A DNA stretch of 64,000 nucleotides from Strongylocentrotus purpuratus (GCF_000002235.5 NW_022145615.1:31965094-32029093), one strand, 5' to 3'; shown: positions 41,301 to 49,219, numbered from the stretch's first letter. Made by a program: numbers and translations. The notes: generated by a model not told the origin, from the sequence alone.

Positions 41301-43412
41301 CATTATAAAATCCAAAAGTCAAAACGGGTCTAAATTCAAGGCAAAAGTAAAACAAAAATTTGCTTTCTAATAATACCCCGCTCTAGCTCTAGCTAGAGAG
41401 CTAAGCTACGCGTACGCTGCGCTGGGGATCATGGTGGATCTTGGAGCGTACAATATTAGCTACGCGTAGCCTATAGCCTACAATGCACTCGAGGGAGCGT
41501 ACTAGTACTACGCGTACGCGCGCGCACTGGATCTCCATGGTCACGCGTACGCGCCGTGCAATATAACTTTTTACTGCGCTTTTTTCTGCACTCATTTCTG
41601 CAAAATCGTGCTTGCATCAAAAATTTGTCAATGTCATGTGACGCGTATTGACCAATCACGATGCTTAAAATACTAGAGCCATTTTATAATGTACTTTATA
41701 ATGTATTAGGCGCACAAATGGAATTTGCTGAATTTAGCAAAACTTATTCTGATCTCCTTTTTACACTACCGTAATCGCTATTTAATATTGTATGGTGGTG
41801 TGACTTTAATTCACCCGTGGCCTAATTTAAGATCGCTATCTCAAAAAATCGGATAGATTTCGAAAATCTGATACAACTAATGGAAAGAGAAACCTAAAAT
41901 TACTTACTGTACAGGGTGTAGAGGCAATTTTATTTGGAATTGGGTGTGGAAAATGATTATGAAAATATTGTCAAAACTCTAAACATCAATTATGCTGTTT
42001 TTTGCGTCCGTTCTGGACAAAATCTAATATGAAGCTTAAAGAGAGTGTGTCATGACGAGACTACAGGTATGTGTTTTTCCCGTGGCCCTACCCGGGGCCA
42101 ATCGGGTATAATATGACTACAGACGACCACACCTTTAGCATTCACGTGCGTGCAACATATGCGAAACCGAAGCGTGAGGAGAACTTTGGTCTGTTTCGCC
42201 AACACTATAGCGTGCACTGACCGAGTTTAGCGTGCGCTGACCCAGTTAATCAAGTCCCATTTGTTTACGTGCAGTTGTCCAAAAGAAGACGTAGACGGCG
42301 TTAACCAGCATTTGCCATGATACACTCCCTTTAATATCAAGTGAAGATGTCATCAAAAATGTAAGTAAAAAGTGATACCAACTAATTGGGTAATATTTTG
42401 CCTTGCAAATTATGAAATTATCTCACATTTGATGGATCGTTTTTTTAAAAATAAATCAGCTGTAAACTCCTGTGCGCGAAATACGGTTTGTTTTTTTCTT
42501 GACTTTTTTTAAAATGGCCATCCAAAATCGAATTTTGAGATTGCGCCATCTCCGGAATTCTTGGAACGATAAATTTCTTGAAACTAGACTAGATCTACAT
42601 GTAGTCTAGACCTAAGAATTAATTTGTAGTAAAAAACTTTGTCTTCCATTTGGTAATAATTGAACTAAAATACTTTAATGAAATATGAGAAATCTCAGAT
42701 CTCTCTCTCTGTTGTTGTCCCTACGCTTTTCGGAGATCAGCGAGTATATCGCATTAAATCTCCTAGTCCTAATAATTTCAAAATCTCAGCGCACTTTTGT
42801 CACCCCCTCAGTCATAGTCTACATCAAGTAATAAATTTGCACTAGCGAACTCCGATAGCAGTTTTCACTTTGCAAGGTACGTCAGGTGCGGGGAAAGATG
42901 CGGATTAGTCTACCCCCAAAATTTTAGGATTTGTTTACATCCCACAGGGCCAGGATATGGGTGCCAATTAAGGCTAGGAGATATCGATATCATATTTAAT
43001 ATTATCACATAGATCTAGGTCCTTTGCCTTTGCAGTTACATTAAGGCTTAGTCTGAGACTCGACTTAGAGAGCCATACTTGCCTCAATAACGGCTCTTGC
43101 CAAACTCATCGATCCTCTGCATCCCGATTGCATCTCGTGTCTCGACTTAAAGTATGACAATGTTCCATTCTTCAGCACAACCCATCTATCCTGCCAGCCA
43201 TGAATGTAATTTGTCCATTTACTCATCGTTTCTTCGAGTTCATCTTCCCTCTCTGTCTCCTCTGCATTATCATCAAACTCATCATCATCCTCCCCTTCAT
43301 CGTCGACCAAATCTTCACTCAACAGACTCTCGTTGCTTGCCCCGTCCGTCATCTTGTGCTGCTGTTCGCTGGATTCTCCGTGATAATACCTTTCCTTATC
43401 GTGCATTTCCAA
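14240..43412 (-). CDS. CERT1: Ceramide transfer protein gene (CERT/STARD11), partial: exons 1-8 of an incomplete set
   Basis: Spliced model: 43412-43083, 38160-37948, 37374-37248, 33649-33530, 23629-23472, 22042-21950, 19354-19259, 14329-14240; 1227 nt, 409 codons, every junction in phase. In the family, CERT carries ceramide from ER to trans-Golgi without vesicles, using a PH domain for Golgi PI4P, an FFAT motif for ER VAP proteins and a START domain for ceramide. What is visible: acidic N-terminus (about residues 22-62), PH domain (about 63-158), serine-repeat motif around RHGSMVSL (164 is the serine matching human Ser132), coiled-coil middle, FFAT core EFFDAIE (about 358-364), and the START approach ending GEMK. 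Order and spacing follow vertebrate CERT closely. The rest of START (about 200 residues) was not found in 1-14239 by eye, so the gene probably continues left of the window across an intron over 14 kb. Introns are rich in MITEs and tandem arrays. Confidence 0.9.
14880..17450. repeat. Degenerate GTAGTTGTCC-type minisatellite with higher-order structure
   Basis: Some 2.6 kb of imperfect short units, typically GGGGTAGTTGTCCTTGGGG and variants about 20-30 bases long, lying in CERT intron 7. A longer linker related to TGTGATAGCTTGTGTTCAGA and GGCGTGTCTGCACATAGATT recurs at about 15725, 16255, 16650, 16985, 17065 and 17390, so small units sit inside a larger, irregular repeat of very roughly 350-500 bases. 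No convincing coding frame. A stretch at 15470-15620 looks like an unrelated insertion. Confidence 0.8.
17947..18365. mobile_element. MITE with TIR GGCCGGTATTCAATTCAATA
   Basis: GGCCGGTATTCAATTCAATA at left is mirrored by TATTGAATTGAATACCGGCC at right; 419 bp. It lies in CERT intron 7. Confidence 0.9.
18634..19177. mobile_element. Long palindromic fold-back element
   Basis: ATATGCCATCTCCTACATAA at left is mirrored by TTATGTAGGAGATGGCATAT at right, and pairing continues inward (CAAATTGATGAAAGTGGAA with CACTTTCATCAATTTG; GAAGCTTTTGCTT with AAGCAAAAGCT). About 540 bp with arms of ~240 bp. It ends about 80 bases from CERT exon 7. Confidence 0.85.
19259..19354 (-). CDS. CERT1: CERT exon 7: FFAT motif
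   Basis: 32 codons, phase 0 both ends. Encodes [20 protein letters not shown] followed by [25 protein letters not shown] matches the FFAT motif of CERT (EFFDAVE in human), with the acidic tract before the two phenylalanines; in the family it binds the MSP domain of ER VAP-A/B. Acceptor TCATTACAG, donor ACA|GTAAGT. The serine-rich linker that follows in vertebrates (about 50 residues) was not found between this exon and exon 8. It may be absent here, or it may lie in an exon too diverged to see. Confidence 0.92.
19806..21950. repeat. Tandem array (~94-101 bp unit, ~21 units) derived from CERT exon 6 3' end and donor
   Basis: On the plus strand each unit holds TTACCTCATAGTCAGGACCC, CCTATCCTGGGTTTCACTA, GCTTTATGTACAAGAACC and CTATCTCCAGGGGATTAG. 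CTGGG recurs at about 19846, 19953, 20054, 20152, 20250, 20342, 20436, 20530, 20625, 20726, 20820, 20917 and on to 21875, with the exon itself next at 21972. Units near 101 bp carry an extra CCGGTA. Read on the minus strand, each unit contains the coding end of exon 6 (RIGGPDYE), the GTAAAT donor and some intron. The array therefore grew from the real boundary at 21950. Confidence 0.93.
21414..21484 (-). pseudogene. Longer exon 6 copy embedded in the array (possible alternative exon 6b)
   Basis: 71 bp matching exon 6 from [20 protein letters not shown] through DY and the donor. Compared with exon 6, five differences fall at third codon positions and are silent (GCC/GCT, AAG/AAA, CTA/CTG, CGC/CGT, AGG/AGA); one changes the last codon GAG to GGG. 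GTAAAT follows as a donor. An AG before GCT TAC would give a phase-0 exon, but its polypyrimidine tract is poor. It may be a decayed duplicate or a rarely used exon. Confidence 0.65.
21950..22042 (-). CDS. CERT1: CERT exon 6: coiled coil, source of the flanking tandem array
   Basis: 31 codons, phase 0 both ends. Encodes [20 protein letters not shown] ending in GGPDYE, matching human [20 protein letters not shown] and GGPDYE. Acceptor ATCAATTCAG, donor GAG|GTAAAT. The last ~22 bases and the donor, with ~72 bases of intron 6, are the unit of the tandem array directly downstream (19806-21950), so the intron begins with about 21 further copies of its own splice donor. Confidence 0.92.
22439..22542. 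repeat. Short hairpin element
   Basis: GTAATATTGACTGCCTTCTG pairs with GGCAGTCAATATTAC, and GCAATACGACATATAT pairs with ATATATGACAAGTCGTATTGC. An arm of ~45 bases with a small loop; transcribed, it would form a strong stem in CERT intron 5. Confidence 0.8.
23097..23440 (-). mobile_element. SINE-like composite
   Basis: Read on the minus strand it has a B-box-like GGTTCGAGTCC, the GGGTACCCGGTAGGATGCGA body and a tail with AAAGCGCTTTGAGACATAG followed by (TTA)n. It resembles the 5336-5605 family in plan but is diverged. It ends about 30 bases from CERT exon 5. Confidence 0.55.
23472..23629 (-). CDS. CERT1: CERT exon 5: conserved middle region
   Basis: 158 nt. It reads [20 protein letters not shown], then [20 protein letters not shown], then a charged helix ending WQKRLDK. 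It aligns closely with human [20 protein letters not shown] and the helix that follows. Acceptor TTCTGCAG, donor AAG|GTTGGT. Phase joins exon 4 (one base) and exon 6 (phase 0). Confidence 0.92.
23785..24527. mobile_element. MITE with TTAA ends and TIR AGGAAACTGAACCC
   Basis: TTAAAGGAAACTGAACCCCA at left is mirrored by GGGTTTAGGTTTCCTTTAA at right. About 743 bp, the longest of this TTAA group in the window. Confidence 0.8.
24588..24700 (-). mobile_element. SINE body fragment
   Basis: Contains TACCGGGTACCCATTTTCCT, CACCTGGGTGGAGAGAGGCA and AATGAAGATTAATGTCTTG, the body of the tRNA-derived SINEs in reverse. The tRNA head is missing. Confidence 0.55.
24956..25155. mobile_element. MITE with TTAA ends and TIR AGGCCAAGTCCA
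   Basis: TTAAAGGCCAAGTCCAGTCA at left is mirrored by TGGACTTGGCCTTTAA at right; 200 bp. Confidence 0.85.
25205..25322. repeat. Pyrimidine-rich CTCT/CTGT/CCCT tract
   Basis: Simple-sequence run of TCTTTC, TCTG and CCCT units. The open frames over it on both strands are artefacts. Confidence 0.85.
26568..26952. mobile_element. MITE with TTAA ends and TIR AGGGATCG
   Basis: TTAAAGGGATCG at left is mirrored by CGATCCCTTTAA at right; 385 bp. The full-length partner of the truncated copy at 1-309. Confidence 0.88.
27150..27482. repeat. Tandem duplication of ~178 bp
   Basis: GAGAAGGTTGAGTTCTGGGAA...GATGACTCTTCAGATGCCC and TATTCGAAATATGGCTATTT recur about 178 bases later with ~15% change. Related in reverse to 6950-7060, so it is a doubled transposon end. 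Confidence 0.75.
28754..29263. mobile_element. MITE with TTAA ends and TIR AGGTATTACAAAGTTTTGG
   Basis: TTAAAGGTATTACAAAGTTT at left is mirrored by AAACTTTGTATTACCTTTAA at right. About 510 bp, lying in CERT intron 4. Confidence 0.88.
29598..29971. mobile_element. MITE with TTAA ends and TIR AGGTAAAGACCAGT
   Basis: TTAAAGGTAAAGACCAGTTA at left is mirrored by ACTGGTCTTTACCTTTAA at right; 374 bp. The same family as 10244-10595. Confidence 0.88.
29972..31189. other. Gene-free intron sequence
   Basis: CERT intron 4. No exon or element with clear borders was recognised. Confidence 0.4.
31190..31275. repeat. GGGGAAGGGGATG purine array
   Basis: G-rich run of GGGGAA and GGGGAT units on the plus strand. 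Its spaced runs of four or more G could form quadruplexes, on the non-template strand of nothing known in plus and the template strand of CERT. Confidence 0.85.
33038..33410. mobile_element. Fold-back element, AGGCCTGTCCTCATCAGCTC family
   Basis: AGGCCTGTCCTCATCAGCTC and CCAAATAGCCCGCTATTTCTG at left are mirrored by AACAGCGGGCTATTTGG and GAGCTGATGAAAACAGGCCT at right. About 373 bp. It lies about 120 bases from CERT exon 4. Confidence 0.85.
33530..33649 (-). CDS. CERT1: CERT exon 4: acidic, histidine-rich linker
   Basis: 120 nt, starting with two bases that complete the split codon (Tyr) from exon 3 and ending one base into a codon. It encodes [18 protein letters not shown] followed by a run of five histidines and [15 protein letters not shown]. 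This corresponds to the low-conservation linker VVEDDEDDFPTT of vertebrate CERT. Acceptor CTTGTATAG, donor AAAG|GTAAGA. The composition resembles a disordered linker; the placement is supported by phase and position rather than close identity. Confidence 0.8.
34010..34235 (-). mobile_element. tRNA-derived SINE
   Basis: On the minus strand: TATAGTGGTTCATTTACTTG, TTGAGGGTTCGAATCTC (B box), TTGACAAAACATTAATACAC and AATGGGTACCTGGCAATCTC. Same family as 8451-8549. Confidence 0.7.
34236..36680. other. Gene-free intron sequence with repeats
   Basis: CERT intron 3. Poly-C and poly-G runs at 34996-35008 and 35047-35060; an AT dinucleotide stretch at 35390-35425; two facing copies of GACCACC/GGTGGTC near 35340-35385 and 35480-35520; a dispersed repeat at 36290-36450 matching 2990-3150 in reverse. 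Confidence 0.45.
37248..37374 (-). CDS. CERT1: CERT exon 3: [15 protein letters not shown] region
   Basis: 42 codons plus one base. It encodes [20 protein letters not shown], almost identical to vertebrate CERT just after the serine-repeat region; the predicted helix continues to NLLEEA. The acceptor was chosen as GGGGAG|AGGGTAACAG because it alone joins exon 2 in frame. A TTCTAG lies 6 bases upstream but would put the join in the wrong phase. Donor GCAT|GTGAGT. Confidence 0.85.
37948..38160 (-). CDS. CERT1: CERT exon 2: second half of PH domain and serine-repeat motif
   Basis: 71 codons, phase 0 at both ends, acceptor TGTGATCAG and donor AAG|GTCAGT. It completes the PH domain ([18 protein letters not shown], then [10 protein letters not shown]) and carries [14 protein letters not shown], the serine-repeat motif. 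In mammals protein kinase D and casein kinase 1 gamma 2 phosphorylate this motif to switch CERT off; conservation here suggests the same control. A decayed copy of the first part of this exon lies just upstream in intron 1 (38197-38545), split by a SINE. Confidence 0.92.
38197..38545 (-). pseudogene. Duplicated CERT exon 2 fragment, split by a SINE
   Basis: Reading the minus strand, 38530-38468 gives an acceptor (TTTTATCAG) and [18 protein letters not shown], matching exon 2 [18 protein letters not shown]. After ~200 bases of tRNA-derived SINE (38258-38460) the match resumes at about 38255-38205 with [16 protein letters not shown], then diverges. This is a tandem duplication of the exon 2 acceptor region and roughly its first 110 bases, placed in intron 1, with a later SINE insertion. 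It is unlikely to be spliced as a useful exon. Confidence 0.85.
38258..38460 (+). mobile_element. tRNA-derived SINE inside the exon 2 copy
   Basis: The head reads GGCGCGATAGCTCAGTCGGT then AGAGCA, a well-kept tRNA-type A box. A B-box-like ATTCGAAACC follows about 50 bases later, then a non-tRNA body with CATTAATCCTCATTACCAGG. It interrupts the duplicated CERT exon 2 segment cleanly, so it is younger than that duplication. It is not a functional tRNA: no good acceptor stem can be paired. Confidence 0.7.
38748..39130 (-). mobile_element. Possible LINE 3' end with (TTTGA)n tail
   Basis: A GATTT/TTTGA run (about six units) borders a body containing TTCATCATACATTTTCATGA. The same plan, run then body with ACAAATATATAACAAACAAA, occurs at 47436-47760. 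Short tandem repeats at one end are usual for CR1/L2-type LINE tails; here the body would read on the minus strand. No RT is recognisable. Confidence 0.4.
40896..41073. mobile_element. CpG-rich MITE with TIR CAAATAACGCAC
   Basis: CAAATAACGCACGTCC at left is mirrored by TGCGTTATTTG at right, and GGTTTCTTTAGAT pairs with ATCTGAAGAAACC inside. About 178 bp, notably richer in CpG than its surroundings. Confidence 0.85.
41398..41565. other. CpG cluster with repeated ACGCGTACGC palindromes
   Basis: TACGCGTACGC or close variants occur at about 41407, 41461, 41511 and 41543 in otherwise CpG-poor intron 1 of CERT. It may be a regulatory island or a transposon end; no TIR pair was found. Confidence 0.5.
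43083..43412 (-). CDS. CERT1: CERT exon 1: acidic N-terminus and first half of PH domain
   Basis: Encodes 110 residues. The start is the first Met of the open frame (a second Met is two codons on). Residues 31-62 are strongly acidic, longer than in vertebrates. From residue 64 it reads [19 protein letters not shown], nearly identical to the PH domain of human CERT; K65 and R76 align with the basic residues that bind PI4P. It ends after RAVIE. The donor is GAG|GCAAGT, a GC rather than GT donor: the nearby GT would put a stop at the start of exon 2, while GC gives [14 protein letters not shown], which matches family spacing exactly. Confidence 0.92.
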
Positions 43413-43757
43413 TGAATTTCCCGAGGATATAATGTTTCTACAATATCATATTGGCGCCATCATATTCAGAAACCTTGTATTCAAATTAATATATAAAGCG
43501 AGAGTTACAGGACCACAAAATTAACCTTACAGATAGAAGATCGTCAGACTGTTTACGTTCGTTCAATGTAGTCATGTGCAAATTACACGCCCGCAAGTGC
43601 TATTTGTTTCTCAGCGTCCTGCGGGACACACCCCACCTATGTACGTACGTTCGAGTCAGTTAAAAAACTAACGATGACAACAATATTTAGATTGGGCTCC
43701 AAAATAACCTTGCTATAACGGAAGCCGAAGCTAATATTGAAATTTGATTGATATTAT

Positions 43758-43912
43758 TATCCTTATATTTGTTAATAATAATATTATTATTATTATCAGT
43801 ATTGTTGTTGTTGTTATTATTATCATTATTATTATTATTATTTTTAGAGTATATCATTATCATTATATTATTATTATTATATTATTATTATTATTATTAT
43901 TATCATCAATAC
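43758..43912. repeat. ATT/TTG trinucleotide repeats
   Basis: (ATT)n and (TTG)n runs. A further ATT/ATC stretch lies at 44300-44365. Frames across them are artefacts. Confidence 0.9.
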
Positions 43913-44589
43913 GTCAGCTTGATCTATGCTGGTTTTTATTAGCATACTATATTAAAGGGCAAGCTACAACCCGTAGCCTATAGGCCTCAAGGACTTTTCG
44001 TAATAGTGTACCAAGCAGAGCTACTTTCTTTGTGGTAACCCGTAACCCCAATCTTCTTCAGATATTTAGGAATGATTGCTTGCATGTGATCATGCCTAAT
44101 GTACCAACTCTGTGTAGGTCTTCATACTTTTCAATATTTTCCTTCTCTTACTCAGCTGTCCTAGGATCACCAGACACAGCTCAACATCAATTATGATGCA
44201 TTGGCTCTCTTTTCTGTCCACCACTACTATTGGTGCCCAGGCCTGGATCTCTCGATATGTCTGGATATAAAAATCCCAGAGCAATTCCATGTTATTATAA
44301 TTTTAATTATTTGTATTACTATTATTATTACAAATGTATTATCATTATTATCATCATTGTTGTAGAAATAATAAGAACTTAGAAATGCCATGGAAATAAA
44401 AAAAGACAAAACAATACAAGACCTCTCAAAACGATCTCTCACCAAACCGGGGTGGGTCTCGTGTGTCTGAAATATAGTATGACAAGTTGCTCAATTTACT
44501 GTTTGAAATCATCTGTCCGGAACCCAACCTCTCCGACGAACAACGGACAGTCGCCATAAAACTGCTCTACCACCTACAACAACCAGGGG

Positions 44590-45695
44590 CGTGGCTCGGG
44601 GGGGGGGGGGGTGGCACAGTGCACCCCTCCCACTTTTTCAAGTACCCCAAAAGTGCCCCTTCTCCTTTCCATCTCTGATACGTGCTCCTCTTATTTTGAC
44701 ACGTGCCACTGTTCCTTCGACAAGTTCCCAGTTTCCTTTGCAATAAGTGTCCATTTTTTATTTTCCTAAGTGCCCTTTTTAATCTCTAGTAAGTGCCCCT
44801 TTTCAGGTACGAGAAGCGCCCCTTTTTTACTTTTGATAACCCCTCCTTTCATCTCTGATAATTGCCCTATCCAAATCTGAGAGGTACCCTTTTTGCTTTG
44901 ACAAGTGCCCCTTTTCCTTTGTAAGAAGTGCCCCTTCCCCTTTTAATAACTACCCCTTTTTTAACTCGGATAAGCGCACCTTAAAAATTTCGCATGTGCC
45001 CCTTTCCTTTCTAATAAGTGCCCCTTTTCCTAATGATAAGTGCGCCCATTTAAAAAAGAGCCCCTTCCCCTTCTCATAAATGCCCCTTGTTACCTATGAA
45101 AATAGTTCATTTTCATTCTTATAAGTGCCCCTTTTCATCTCGTGTAAATGACCCTATTCAATTCTGAGAGATTATCGTTTTACTTTGATAAGTGCCCCTC
45201 CCCTCCTGATAAGTGCTCTTTTCATCTCCAATAAATGCTCCTTTTATTTCGACACGTCCCCCTTTTCCTTCCTAATAAATGCTCTTTTTTATTCTTATAA
45301 TTGCCCCTTTCCTTTTTCATAATATTATCCCTTTTCATCTCTGATAAGTGCCCCGTTTACTTTAACATGTGCCTCTTTTTCTTTTTAATATAAGCCACTT
45401 CCCCCTTCCCATTAAAATCTGACCGTGCCCCTTTTCTTTCAACAAATGCACATTTTCCTTTAATAGTGCCCCTTTTTAATTCTCATAAGTGCCTCTTTTC
45501 ATATATGGTCAGTGCCACTTTTTAGATGCAATAAGTGCCCCTTTTTACCTCTCCTCTGATAATTACCCTTTTAACAATGATACGTGCCCCTTTTCCTTTC
45601 TAATAAGGAATCTATTCCTTTTTCATAAATACATTTTTTCACTTTTAATAAATGCTCCGTCACTCCACCGCCTCTGACAACAACAACAACAACTA

Positions 45696-45778
<83 letters not shown>

Positions 45779-46810
45779 ATGCTGCTACTACTACACTATA
45801 CAACTACAAAAACAACAACAACTAGGTTCACTTATCAAGAAGATGAATTTACTCTTTTTTTTTAAGCGGGGGGTCCACTAGACGATTTGTGAAGTAGGCC
45901 AACAATACAAGTAAAACAAAATTATCAAAACACCATGCAAACAAGATTGTTTTGTTAAATAATAATTTGTATGTATCGTAATGGAGCTCAATATCTCTAT
46001 ATTCAAAATCTAGACGTCGCCATCTAACGTTAAAGATGGCGGAATATGCGCGCCATAGAAAATCGCGTCGGATGTATAGCATGGACCATTAGTAACGGTT
46101 TTACTTTTGTCCATATATATAGGATCACCAAAAAAAAAACGTTTATGCAGAGGCCCCCCTCCGGTAGGTGGGATGATCCAACGGGGCACATTCCTCCCCC
46201 CCCCCCAGATTTTGTTAAATACAGTAAAGAGCCCATTTTTACTAAGGAAAGTGTGCCCCTATGTTTCTTCATTCATGATTATTATAGGTCTTCCTTTCCC
46301 CTTGAACAGCACCTTTTCCTTGAGCACCCCCTATGTACGGATGCCCCTTTTCACCTCTGATAAATTCCCCTTTTCCTTAGACAAGTGGCCCATTTCCGTT
46401 TTAACAAGTGTCCCTATTCGAATATGATATAAGTGACCCATATTTTAACAAGTGCACTCATCTGTTGCCCTTTCCCCTTCTTAGTGTCCATTTTTTGCTT
46501 TCTAATGAGTTCCAATTTCCCTGATGATAAGTGCCCCTTTTCATGTCTAATAAGTACCCCTTTTACGTTGAAAATTATATTTTTCATTGTGCCTTTTCCC
46601 TTTTTATAAGTGCCCATTTTCACCTCTTATGAGTGCCTCTTTTCAATTATTGTTTTATATGATAAGTTTCCGTTCCTACTTTTGATAATTATCAGTTTTC
46701 CATTAAAAAAAAAAATCCCCCTTAAAGTGCCCTTATTTAACCTATGCTTCCCATCGTCGCTTACAAAATGTACCCGTCAAAATGAGACTACTGCCCATTA
46801 TTAAGTAACG
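44590..46810. repeat. Degenerate AAGTGCCCCTTTTC array
   Basis: About 2.2 kb of loosely repeated units near AAGTGCCCCTTTTCCTTTCT followed by AATA or GATA, roughly 20-35 bases each. It is interrupted at 45690-46230 by a CTA microsatellite and unrelated DNA. A second, shorter tract of the same family lies at 62225-62460, so it is a dispersed satellite rather than a local expansion. The left edge begins CAGGGGCGTGGCTCGG plus a G run. Confidence 0.8.
45693..45776. repeat. (CTA)n microsatellite
   Basis: About 28 nearly perfect CTA units inside the degenerate array. Confidence 0.95.
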
Positions 46811-48859
46811 GTTCAAGAGGTGGGCTCGGGGGCTCACGACCCCCTCCCCACTTTTTCTTGATTATATATGAATTTAAGCGAGTCACATATAGAAAATGAA
46901 TGCACGAAAACCTTCAGCCCACAATCCCCCGAATAAATATATACTTACGACAGTCTGAATGACCTCGCATTTATCTGGAGATCCGACGACGTATTTGCAT
47001 TCTAAAAAAAGTATTGATACAAATATTCGTGTGCTATTTTTTAAAAGTTTTTATTGATCAAAACCAAAGAGTAATCACGGTGAGCAATATATAAACATCA
47101 TAATTATTTAAGGTAGGTGGCAAAATAGAAATTAATATAATATAAACAAACGCAATGGAAATGGTATAAGAACATGTCTTTCAATAATTATTGTTTAAAC
47201 ATGATCTAAACGTCAGTTAAAGTGTATCCTCCACTTTCAAAAGTGAGTAGTAAGTCTTTTTGAATTCTTAGCTATTCTATATTCTAAATATTTGTTGGGT
47301 TTAATGAGTGTCTTAAACCATTCAAATTTGGGGGAGATCACTCTGAAGCCGCAATTAAAACTATAATATTTAAACAGCAAAAAGTCAAACGTTAAAAAAA
47401 ATTTCAAATGGGCAGATAGTAGTATTCCTGTTCTCTTTTAATTTGATTTGATTTGATTTGATTTATTTATTTCTGTTTGATTTTCTTTTTCTTTTGCATT
47501 TTTACAAATATATAACAAACAAATATTGCAAATTTACACATGACAAAAGAATATATGTAGAATAAGGTAAGGCTGGGTGTAACTAATCGAGAACATCAAA
47601 CAGGAGGGTTGACAAAATAAGCAAAGCTTGATAGTATGACTACCCTCAAAGGATACATAATAATACAAATATGGAAGAACAAAATATTGGTAAAAAGGGG
47701 GAAAAGACAGAAAAAAGAAGAGAAAAGAAAGAGGGGATGCACATCAATATTCACAGACTTATGTGGTAGTTGGATTTCAAATTGATATATAAAGATTTTA
47801 AATAAGAAAAGAAATACAAATTTGAATACTGAGTGGCCAACTTGGGATACAATAGAATGAGAAGACTCTCAAGGTTCGGACAGTAAGAATGTGAAAGTAA
47901 GATCAGCCAGCTGGTTTTAAACCTGGGCCTGCGAGTCAGAGCCTTGAAATGTTTGTATAGAAGACAGTGTTTATTCAGTATCCCAAGTAGGCCACTCTTT
48001 ATTCATACGTGTATTCATACCAGGTCATGGAAGGTTATAATCAACGTTTCAATAAATGGAAGCAAAAAAAAGTAAACAGTACAGAAAATTATCGAGTTTT
48101 GTAACGATGGGTAAACGAGGAGAATTTATTTTGTTGATGGATTTAAGATAATGAGCAATAAGAAACTTTTTCACTTTTTCATGTGCTAGTTAATGGTTTG
48201 CATATAGGCCTATACTTTTTAAGTGTTTGATGAGAACCTACATAGATAATAATGTTTTCTTTGCAATGATAATACAATGATTGAATAGAACATGCTGTTT
48301 GTCTTGTATCCCAAATAATATCTCCTCGTCTTTCAATTAAAACAAATTCTTTATTAAATCTAGTATGCCACCATCTAAGCAATTCGTTCAAGTAATCTCG
48401 TGTATAAAAACATTGTACAAACAAGTTCAGTCTCTACTTAACGACTAAAAGCATAGGCCTACGTGCTCTATATTTACATATACTAAAACAGTAATAATAT
48501 ATCCGAATAAGTGATAAAACACACAACAAATGGCAAATGAGCTAAGGATGTACATACATAGAAGATTAATACAATCATAATACAAGTCAGGACATTTGAG
48601 TAAGGCCTACATGCTCTAAAATATATACATAACAGTATAAAATTCATCATAAAACATCACATTAAAAGAATTTACAATAAAAATTGTTTTTGCATTCCTG
48701 AAAAATATAACAAATCGCAAAATTGCAAAAGTGTACATGGAAGATAAACTTAACAAAAAGGAGCAAAAGCAGTCCCTCACCCCTCAGTTTCCTTGGCTCC
48801 TTGATGTTGTACAAGGCTCGGCCAGAATGAGCTACTGTAGTATGGACGATTTCAGTCAA
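46811..48859. other. Intergenic repeats and possible LINE debris
   Basis: 47436-47760 has a (TTTGA)n-bordered repeat like that at 38748-39130. On the minus strand 48424-48179 encodes LNELLRWWHTRFNKEFVLIE and then IIWDTR...SLYYHCKENIIIY, which resembles the C-terminal zinc-binding-region arrangement of L1/Tx1-type LINE proteins. This is a weak call from pattern only. Confidence 0.35.
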
Positions 48860-49041
48860 TTAAAGCCCCACTGCACTATTTATAACTACTTGCGCCCTCT
48901 ATATAGCAAATAATGCCTAATCGGTGGTCTCCCATGGCCCCCTTTCTTATTATTGAGAGCTGATCTGATGAAATAACCACCTGTGAGTGACCATGCAGGG
49001 AGGTCGAACCCCCTGGCCAAAGTAGTGCAGACGGGCTTTAA
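48860..49041. mobile_element. MITE with TTAA ends and TIR AAGCCC.ACTGCACTA
   Basis: TTAAAGCCCCACTGCACTAT at left is mirrored by AGTAGTGCAGACGGGCTTTAA at right; 182 bp. It starts about 60 bases past the NLR stop codon and so may lie in its 3' UTR or just beyond. Confidence 0.8.
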
Positions 49042-49100
49042 AGCAAGACCACTTCACGTCATTATGAACTATGAAATGCACATAGCAAAGAACTGCTGGT

Positions 49101-49219
49101 TTATTGCTCTGGTATACTGGTATTGATGTCGTCTTTGACGTCGTCCTTGATGACGTCATCGTGGTCACCGAAGATGGCGTCGATATCGGGACATCCAATG
49201 GACTGCCAGTACATGACGT
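49101..49219 (-). CDS. NLR exon 6: last coding exon
   Basis: VMYWQSIGCPDIDAIFGDHD then DVIKDDVKDDINTSIPEQ and a stop. The acceptor ACCTGTTCCTTTTAG is very strong, and the phase completes the Asp codon split after exon 5. An alternative purine-rich final exon at 50655-50582 was considered and set aside. CAATAAA overlaps the stop codon. Confidence 0.75.

Noticed and set aside
46046-46427. Open frames around 46.0-46.4 kb on both strands.
   Set aside because: They overlap the degenerate AAGTGCCCC array and poly-C runs and resemble no protein.
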